The translations under genes and the position numbers were made by a program. 34,400 nt of DNA, taken from a virus. A model generated the notes under the pieces. The model was not told where the DNA came from. It searched no databases and worked only from the letters and a program-made list of their open reading frames with translations. This document shows positions 29,749 through 34,400 of the stretch, in pieces. The first letter of the stretch is position 1. Every line of letters starts with the position of its first letter. Location of the stretch: positions 1 to 34,400 of the IMG/VR virus record IMGVR_UViG_3300007363_000057; one strand, 5' to 3'.

Positions 29749-30060
29749 CTAATTCGGACAGGTTCGGCAGGCCTGCGCCAAGCCGTCCCCGAAGATCGTC
29801 GTACACTCCGCGATGCAACTGCCCCCGCAAAACTGCCCGAGGGCCTGATCGCGCTTCCCCTTCGGCTGATCCGTCAGCCATGGCAACTCGATCCCACAGA
29901 ATCCAAGGATGCCGCGCTCGGCGGCGATGTGCTCAAGGCATCGCTTGAGGAACGCATCGGAGTCAGCAGGGCCGAACTCGGTGCAGACGGCCCGGAGCTT
30001 GGTGACGTCTCCTCCAGTGAGGGCGACGAGACTGCGTTCGACCCATTGGCTCCAGGTGCA
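29749..30060 (-). CDS. T-like extension of tail-assembly chaperone (frameshift product)
   Basis: In the -1 frame relative to the G-like gene there is a 103-residue extension (TWSQWVERSLVALTGGDVTK, then AVCTEFGPADSDAFLKRCLE, AERGILGFCGIELPWLTDQ and CTTIFGDGLAQACRTCPN). It ends at a TAG 13 bases before the next gene. It has protein-like composition and high third-base G+C but no start codon near its beginning, so it must be reached by a -1 shift from the G frame, as in lambda G/GT. The fused product would be about 240-250 residues and guide tube assembly around the tape measure. Confidence 0.6.
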   Translation of the reverse strand, partial: CTWSQWVERSLVALTGGDVTKLRAVCTEFGPADSDAFLKRCLEHIAAERGILGFCGIELPWLTDQPKGKRDQALGQFCGGSCIAECTTIFGDGLAQACRTCPN

Positions 30061-30485
30061 TCCAACCGTGCGAGCGCCTCCAGGTGATTTTGAAACACCC
30101 GGCCCGGCACCAACATCGCCATCTGATCCGGCCGATTGCTGTAAAAAAAATGCGGCCCGAACAAGGCCACCTCCCCGCCGGTCAAGTGCCCGGCGAACGC
30201 CTGCGCCCGCTCCGCAATCGCGCTGAACGGCTGGCGGGAATGCGCCGCCCGGTCATGCCCATCCGCGATCAGGCAGATCGCCATGAAGAGCGGACCCTTC
30301 TCGCGCAGCAGGTCATGCACGGCCGCATAGTCGAGCGCCTGCATGTCGATCCCGTTGAAGATGTGCTCGCCGAGCCACTTGTTCTGCTGCCAGGACAGCG
30401 GCTCCAGGCGATACGTCACGCCGTCGATCCGGTAGATCTTCTCCGTCACGTCGTCGGTCTGTTCCACAGCCGCTCCTATGTCCAT
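29874..30485 (-). CDS. G-like tail-assembly chaperone
   Basis: It follows the tail-tube gene. The first 142 codons read as a helical chaperone (ITDGVTYRLEPLSW-type EKIYRIDGVTYRLEPLSWQQ, EHIFNGIDMQALDYA, YSNRPDQMAMLVPGRVFQNH, LEALARLD). This is the same length as lambda gpG. After residue 142 the frame gives a Ser/Pro-rich tail of low complexity while the -1 frame gives a better protein. The true product is probably G plus a minority GT. The exact slip point is unclear: a perfect T_TTT_TTT slip site lies at 30150-30144, but codon usage argues for a shift near 30060. Confidence 0.6.
   Translation of the reverse strand: MDIGAAVEQTDDVTEKIYRIDGVTYRLEPLSWQQNKWLGEHIFNGIDMQALDYAAVHDLLREKGPLFMAICLIADGHDRAAHSRQPFSAIAERAQAFAGHLTGGEVALFGPHFFYSNRPDQMAMLVPGRVFQNHLEALARLDAPGANGSNAVSSPSLEETSPSSGPSAPSSALLTPMRSSSDALSTSPPSAASLDSVGSSCHG
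30144..30150 (-). promoter_or_regulatory. Slippery heptamer T_TTT_TTT in the G-like gene
   Basis: Eight consecutive T (minus strand, 30150-30143) in the zero frame (CAT TTT TTT TAC) meet the X_XXY_YYZ rule for -1 slippage. From here the -1 frame stays open to the T-like stop at 29749. It is a candidate for programmed frameshifting, but polymerase slippage or sequencing error is also more likely at such a run. Confidence 0.4.
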
Positions 30486-31423
30486 GCTTCGGAGAGTTCG
30501 TCATCGCCGCCGGCAGCACTGCGCGCGAGCAGGAAATCCACCCCCAACGTCGCGAGTCCGTTCCGGTCTTGCGGGGAGAGCTTGGTGTACTGGCAGACTG
30601 GCGCGCTGACCGTCAGGATATTGCCCGCCGAGCCCGCATGCTTCCAGGTGAGGATCCCCGTGGTCCCCGCGAGCAGACGCCCGTAAAAATCGTGCGTCGC
30701 GACGAGTTCGAGCTCCGGATCGATGCTGCCGATCACGTTGCGCTTCGTCAGCACGGTGCTGATATAACCCTCCGCTTTATTGATGTCTGGCCGGGGCTCC
30801 AGCGTATTGCCGAGATCGATGGCGATCTGCGAGACGAACGCGGAGAAGCTGGCCACACTGAACACCGCCGTGAGTAAGGCCACCGGCACCGTGGTTTCCA
30901 CCCCAGACGGAGTCGGGAGCGCCACATCCGTCACGCCGTCATAAATGCCGATGAAGGTGTACTCATAGACCCCCGGTTCGCCGTTCTTCGCCGTATATTT
31001 CCGCGTACCACGCGCCCCGCGAATCTGTTGCCGAACCCCATCCACATAGACCGCCATCGTCAAGGTCGGAATGCTGGCCAGCGCGGAGACCGGCGCATAC
31101 GTCACACTGGTGACGGCGACGATGGTTTCCCCGAGACCACAGGCTTTATTGAGCTTACCGAGCGCAGGGGCCGTGCCTGCCGTCCCCGATCCCTTCGCTT
31201 CCACCTTGCAGCTGATCTGCGCCAGGCGGGTGCCCGGAATCATCTTGAAGGCCGATAGCGAGACACTCAGGAGATTTCTCGCGAACATGGAGATGTTCGG
31301 CTCGAACTTCGCCGGCTCCAAGAGCTGCACATTGCAATCCGCCCCCGCCAGCGATTCGGCCACGCCTTCTGACGCTTCGATCTTCGCTCCAAGCACCTGG
31401 CGATTACTGAGAATGCGTCCCAT
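30476..31423 (-). CDS. Tail tube protein
   Basis: A 315-residue protein with features of the siphophage/Mu-like tail tube (lambda gpV-type) fold. An N-terminal arm (RILSNRQVLGAKIEASEGVA) is followed by beta-rich segments (RLAQISCKVEAKGSG; PTLTMAVYVDGVRQQIRG; GVYEYTFIGIYDG). A C-terminal domain continues to about residue 290 (IDPELELVATHDFYGRLLAG). It is followed by the chaperone genes, the expected order tube-chaperones-tape measure. It polymerises into the tail tube. Overlaps the chaperone gene by ten bases. Confidence 0.8.
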   Translation of the reverse strand: MGRILSNRQVLGAKIEASEGVAESLAGADCNVQLLEPAKFEPNISMFARNLLSVSLSAFKMIPGTRLAQISCKVEAKGSGTAGTAPALGKLNKACGLGETIVAVTSVTYAPVSALASIPTLTMAVYVDGVRQQIRGARGTRKYTAKNGEPGVYEYTFIGIYDGVTDVALPTPSGVETTVPVALLTAVFSVASFSAFVSQIAIDLGNTLEPRPDINKAEGYISTVLTKRNVIGSIDPELELVATHDFYGRLLAGTTGILTWKHAGSAGNILTVSAPVCQYTKLSPQDRNGLATLGVDFLLARSAAGGDDELSEAWT

Positions 31424-31452
31424 CGTTCACACTCCTTCCGCGCAGGCGCGGC

Positions 31453-31611
31453 TTAATCCCGTTCAGATCGTTTCGGCGGCTCCACCAGCTCGGCACTTCC
31501 CCCGCGCAACAACCGCTCGGCCTCCGCTTTCGGCAGATCGAGCACATCGTGCGGTTCGCCGACCTTCTCGCCCTTCTCGTCGTGATACGTGCAACTCAAT
31601 TTGATTTTCAT
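31453..31611 (-). CDS. Small conserved phage protein next to tail tube, 52 aa
   Basis: The ATG at 31611 lies three bases from the upstream stop; the longer frame is a shadow. The sequence KIKLSCTYHDEKGEKVGEPH then DVLDLPKAEAERLLRGGSAE is the pattern of a small phage domain usually found near head and tail genes, in which the ending LLxxGxAE recurs. It may be a structural accessory or a chaperone. Function unknown. Confidence 0.55.
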   Translation of the reverse strand: MKIKLSCTYHDEKGEKVGEPHDVLDLPKAEAERLLRGGSAELVEPPKRSERD

Positions 31612-31613
31612 CG

Positions 31614-32081
31614 TTACCCCGCTGTCGTCGGATCGAGCCGGCTGTGCCGGTAGTGGATGCGATAAGCCACGGTGCACGAGAGCACCGGCTGCCCCTCTTC
31701 GATCTGCACTGGCCCGACGCCAATTTCTTCCGTCAGTGTTGCCAGGTTGTCGCGGCGCTCGTCGGCTTGCAGGCTCTTTTGCACATCGGCAATCAGGCTA
31801 TTCATGACCTCTGAGGCCGACCGCGCATCGATGTCGTCGTCCTGCTGCACGAGCAACACCACCCCCACCTGCAACTGACGCGACAGATACCCCAACGGCG
31901 CTTCGGCGAGCACATCATCATCGCCCTCCAACAGATAGGCCATCGGCGGCTGCGTCGTTTGTCCCCGCTGGAGCGTGCGCTCAACGGCCGTGAGGGTGTT
32001 CGCATACCCATTCGCCACCGTGATCGTTTCCAGCGCGGCCTGTAGATGCTTCATAATGCGCTCCCGCACACTGTCAGCCAT
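31614..32081 (-). CDS. Tail terminator-like protein
   Basis: A 155-residue protein between the neck protein and the tail tube. The sequence RERIMKHLQAALETITVANG, VLAEAPLGYLSRQLQVGVVL and VMNSLIADVQKSLQADERRD shows the alpha/beta layout of gpU-type tail terminators, which cap the tube and attach it to the neck. Assignment by position and pattern; a head-tail connector of another type is the alternative. Start overlaps the upstream gene by eight bases. Confidence 0.6.
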   Translation of the reverse strand: MADSVRERIMKHLQAALETITVANGYANTLTAVERTLQRGQTTQPPMAYLLEGDDDVLAEAPLGYLSRQLQVGVVLLVQQDDDIDARSASEVMNSLIADVQKSLQADERRDNLATLTEEIGVGPVQIEEGQPVLSCTVAYRIHYRHSRLDPTTAG

Positions 32082-32622
32082 TGACCACCCGCTGCACGAC
32101 CGAGCTGATCGCTTTCATGCGCCGATCGAGCGCCACCGACATCGCCCGGTGCACGGCATCACTGACCTGCTCGCCCGCTTTTGGAATTTCTTGCTGCCAC
32201 GGCTCCAACATCTTTACCCGCGCCGGAATCCGCACCGACTTGACCCGCGCAAACACTTTGCCGGTTCCCGCCTTGCCATTCTTGCGACTCAGAAAGAGAA
32301 ACCCAGCGCCCTTCGCGGTGATCGTCGCGCCCTCGACATGCGTGCGGAGAATGCGCGAGACTTTATTCACCGCCTTGAGGCTGCCGAGATCACTGCCGGT
32401 CGAAAATCCCTGCACGTTCTTGTCTTTCACCCGCTTCCACGGGCCGCCGTCGATCCCTGGCCTCCCGCTCAGCGACTCCACCTTGATGCGCTTCGCCACC
32501 CGCCGGGCAAACCGAAAGAGTGGCGTCTTGACGTACCGCGCCGTTTCGACCGGCGCCTCCGCCAGCGCCTGCTGGAGCTCCTCGAAATTGATCGCCTCGG
32601 CAATGACGGCATCCGTCGGCAT
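32074..32622 (-). CDS. HK97 gp10-like tail completion protein
   Basis: A 182-residue basic protein (RFARRVAKRIKVESLSGRPG, IDGGPWKRVKDKNVQGFSTG; ILRTHVEGATITAKGAGFLF; WQQEIPKAGEQVSDAVHRAM). Such short basic proteins between the head-tail adaptor and the tail terminator are typical HK97 gp10/gpZ-like tail completion factors. They complete the neck of the tail. The family match is by pattern and order. Its start joins the previous stop in a TGATG. Confidence 0.65.
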   Translation of the reverse strand: MPTDAVIAEAINFEELQQALAEAPVETARYVKTPLFRFARRVAKRIKVESLSGRPGIDGGPWKRVKDKNVQGFSTGSDLGSLKAVNKVSRILRTHVEGATITAKGAGFLFLSRKNGKAGTGKVFARVKSVRIPARVKMLEPWQQEIPKAGEQVSDAVHRAMSVALDRRMKAISSVVQRVVNG

Positions 32623-32969
32623 CAGGCCCTCACCTCGACCCTGAACATCCCGCCATCGCTGGCGATCAATCCCGCGTCTTCCTGGATCACCTTATTCACC
32701 GTGAACTCCGTCTCCTGCACATCACCGAGACTCTTTTTGAACCGTACCCGGTCTTTCCGCTCTTGCACCGTGAGCACCCCGTCTGTCGCCTCACGCGGAA
32801 TCAACAATTCGATCGTGTTGGCCCCATACTGGAATCCCCCGGCGGTCTCGACCTGCATCGGCCTCCGCTCGACAATCGCCTTAAACGTCGTCGGCACCCC
32901 GCCATACGGCAGATAGGTGACGAGTTCACCGCCCAACTGTGCGACCAGCATGGCGCTCAGGGATGGCAT
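32622..32969 (-). CDS. Head-tail joining protein
   Basis: A 115-residue beta-rich protein: LVAQLGGELVTYLPYGGVPT, TFKAIVERRPMQV, NTIELLIPREA and VRFKKSLGDVQETEFTVNKV. This is the layout of head-tail stopper/attachment proteins of the lambda FII / Gifsy-2 type (an OB-like barrel). It would close the portal after packaging. Order capsid-accessory-stopper-completion-terminator matches standard siphophages. Confidence 0.65.
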   Translation of the reverse strand: MPSLSAMLVAQLGGELVTYLPYGGVPTTFKAIVERRPMQVETAGGFQYGANTIELLIPREATDGVLTVQERKDRVRFKKSLGDVQETEFTVNKVIQEDAGLIASDGGMFRVEVRA

Positions 32970-32972
32970 CGT

Positions 32973-33278
32973 TTAGCGAGGCCTCTTCCTCTTGTCAGCC
33001 CATCCAGAGGCAGGCGCAGAGACAGATGCCGCCAGCTCGGGCTCCGCCGCGCCATCGTCAGCGAGCAATTCGACGTGGTCCGCGTGCGCCTTTGGGATGA
33101 CGTAGTCCACCAACCCGACACGCTCCCCCGCTTTGAACTGCAGCGGCTCCTTCGTCCGATAGAGGCCCTCCCCGACGTGGTCCAGCCGATGCTGGCGCGA
33201 CCTCACCTGCTCTGCACTGAGTGAGACGAGCGTGCCCTGCCCCACTTCAAATACCTTCACCATGCGATAGATCTTCAT
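32973..33278 (-). CDS. Conserved capsid-adjacent phage protein, 101 aa
   Basis: A protein directly after the major capsid gene, with the sequence SAEQVRSRQHRLDHVGEGLY, RTKEPLQFKAGERVGLVDYV and a Ser/Pro/Lys-rich end. The motif QFKAGE is common in small proteins encoded between the capsid gene and the head-tail genes. It may be a minor head or neck component. It follows a hairpin that could tune its expression. GGAG lies upstream of the ATG. Confidence 0.55.
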   Translation of the reverse strand: MKIYRMVKVFEVGQGTLVSLSAEQVRSRQHRLDHVGEGLYRTKEPLQFKAGERVGLVDYVIPKAHADHVELLADDGAAEPELAASVSAPASGWADKRKRPR

Positions 33279-33303
33279 AGACTCCTCCGACTCGGATATG
33301 CGG

Positions 33304-33335
33304 ATCCGGAACCCGCCGCACGGCAGGCCCCGGAT
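33304..33335 (-). terminator. Strong intercistronic hairpin after the capsid gene
   Basis: Minus-strand arms ATCCGGGGCCTGCCG and CGGCGGGTTCCGGAT can pair over 15 positions (three G.U) around a two-base loop. There is no T-tract afterwards, so a full terminator is unlikely. It lies 24 bases after the capsid stop and 26 bases before the next ATG, where it could attenuate transcription or protect the capsid message. Confidence 0.55.
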
Positions 33336-33358
33336 CGTCGTCCACGGTCAGACCGCCG

Positions 33359-34309
33359 CTAGATCATCGTGACGTAGCAGGCGCGCTGCCAATAGCCGTA
33401 GCCCACGCCGCGCCAGTTATCGATGCCGAACTGCCAGGCATCGTTGTCGAATTCAAACTCCGAACCCTCAGCCTTCGCCTTCAGCTCAGTCTCCTGCTCG
33501 GTCTGCCGGATAAAGCCCTTGATCGGGCTATCGGTCCTGAACACCGCAAACGAGTCGGTCCAGGTGAGCCGCGCATTCATCTGCACGTTCACCGTCAATC
33601 CGGCGATGAGATTCGGATTGAGGTTCTGCTGCAGCGCCATCGTCGTGAGCGCGCTCACGGAGGCAATCGCCGTCAGATACAACCCCACCGGGACGATCAC
33701 GGTGAAGCTGCGGGCGTTTTCGTTCATCGGCTCGCCCTTGTCGTCCTTGAACGACAAGATCTGCGCGATGCCTGCCAAGATCGCCTGTTGCATCTCCTCG
33801 ACGCTCGGCGCCGTCACGACTCCGTGCGCCGCGGCCGGCAGGGCAGAAATATCGACAGTGATGTCGTTGCTCTGCGAACCAGAGTCGCCCTCACTGTGAT
33901 CCGTATCGAAATAGTATTGCCCGTCGTAGCAGGCGGTGGATGGCGCATTGAGCAGCAGCGCGGAGAGCAGGCTCGCCCAATGAGTCTGCGCCCGATCGGC
34001 AAACTCGCCGATCCGGGCTTGCAATTGCGGCGTCTTATCCCGCCGCACATCGCGCTTCTGCACTTCGATCGTCGCCTCGTAGTGCTTATTGACGATCGTC
34101 AACCCCTGCCCGGAGAAGCCTTTAGCCTGGCGGCCGGCGACCCACTCGCGCATGGCGGGCGACTGCCCCAGAAAATTGTACGTCTCGCTCGCCTGGTCGG
34201 AGCTGAAGAGATTGGAAATGCCGTCGATCCACCCCATGCCGGGATCGGCTTCGAGGCGGGCAAAGTACAGGCCCATGATCGCCCGGCTTGACAGTAATGA
34301 TTGATCCAT
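33359..34309 (-). CDS. Major capsid protein, Mu gpT-type
   Basis: A 316-residue protein matching the Mu-like major head subunit family (PF10124). The N-terminal part (MDQSLLSSRAIMGLYFARLE, WIDGISNLFSSDQASETYNF) is followed by a gpT-like region with GFSGQGLTIVNKHYEATIEV, DRAQTHWASLLSALLLNAPS and YYFDTDHSEGDSGSQSN. It ends with the ARLTWTDSFAVFRTDSPIKG and DNWRGVGYGYWQRACYVTMI segments. It forms the icosahedral shell. A Mu-type capsid together with a siphovirus tail shows the modular origin of this phage. Upstream terminase and portal genes are beyond the window. Confidence 0.8.
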   Translation of the reverse strand: MDQSLLSSRAIMGLYFARLEADPGMGWIDGISNLFSSDQASETYNFLGQSPAMREWVAGRQAKGFSGQGLTIVNKHYEATIEVQKRDVRRDKTPQLQARIGEFADRAQTHWASLLSALLLNAPSTACYDGQYYFDTDHSEGDSGSQSNDITVDISALPAAAHGVVTAPSVEEMQQAILAGIAQILSFKDDKGEPMNENARSFTVIVPVGLYLTAIASVSALTTMALQQNLNPNLIAGLTVNVQMNARLTWTDSFAVFRTDSPIKGFIRQTEQETELKAKAEGSEFEFDNDAWQFGIDNWRGVGYGYWQRACYVTMI

Positions 34310-34362
34310 CGTCGTATCCTCCTTCTACAAGTGAAATGCCGTCGTGCCGGCGTTCGATCGTC

Positions 34363-34400
34363 TTAGGCCCAGATGCCCCGCATCTCGGTGACCATGTAGC
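34363..34400 (-). CDS. C-terminal end of upstream head gene (partial)
   Basis: The minus strand carries the last eleven codons (YMVTEMRGIWA) and a TAA stop of a gene that begins outside the window, 53 bases before the capsid start. In Mu-like gene order this would be a head decoration or protease-region protein, but too little is visible to decide. The frame has no competing reading. Confidence 0.4.
   Translation of the reverse strand, partial: YMVTEMRGIWA

Noticed and set aside
29681-29881. A 66-codon minus-strand open frame
   Set aside because: It lies in a third frame across the end of the T-like extension and the start of the next gene, with a Gly/Arg-rich shadow composition.

Overview
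The window is one contiguous piece of a temperate tailed-phage genome, about 60% G+C by eye. Nearly every base is coding, and neighbouring genes join by TGATG, ATGA, TAATG or GTGA overlaps. These junctions fixed many of the starts chosen here. The host is Gram-negative: there are lipoboxes and an overlapping pair that looks like inner- and outer-membrane spanins. The species cannot be named from sequence alone; a Nitrospirota-like host is only a guess.

Layout. (1) 1-7307, leftward early operon: a ribbon-helix-helix (RHH) protein, a run of very small genes (several zinc-ribbon or membrane microproteins), a pair of conserved phage proteins (one of the 'replication terminator' type), and a replication module (DUF1376-type initiator and helicase-loader-like protein). 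One small gene is frameshifted. (2) 7308-7458, divergent control region with tandem CCC-decamers overlapping the likely promoters. A second RHH-type protein is transcribed rightward. (3) 7740-7787, the 3' part of a tRNA-Pro gene, lying between phage genes on both sides and therefore read as attP. It is followed by a tyrosine integrase and two lipoprotein genes, all rightward. (4) 9618-11240, leftward lysis cassette: SleB-type endolysin, membrane/coiled-coil protein, holin and spanin-like pair. (5) 11237-23371, leftward tail tip and fibres: tape measure, minor tail proteins, NlpC/P60 protein, tail-tip protein J and fibres. J appears split in two by two genes for Sec-exported beta-rich proteins. 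(6) 23371-29736, an accessory block between the tail chaperones and the tape measure: a LamG protein with 15 repeats, two exported proteins and several conserved phage structural-like proteins. (7) 29749-34400, G/T chaperones, tail tube, tail terminator, head-tail connectors and a Mu gpT-type major capsid protein. Terminase, portal and head protease are not in the window.

Together the genes describe a virus with a Mu-type capsid and a siphovirus-like long tail that integrates into a tRNA-Pro gene. Its most unusual points are the possible RHH-based switch, the interrupted J protein, and four Sec-signal proteins embedded in the tail operon.
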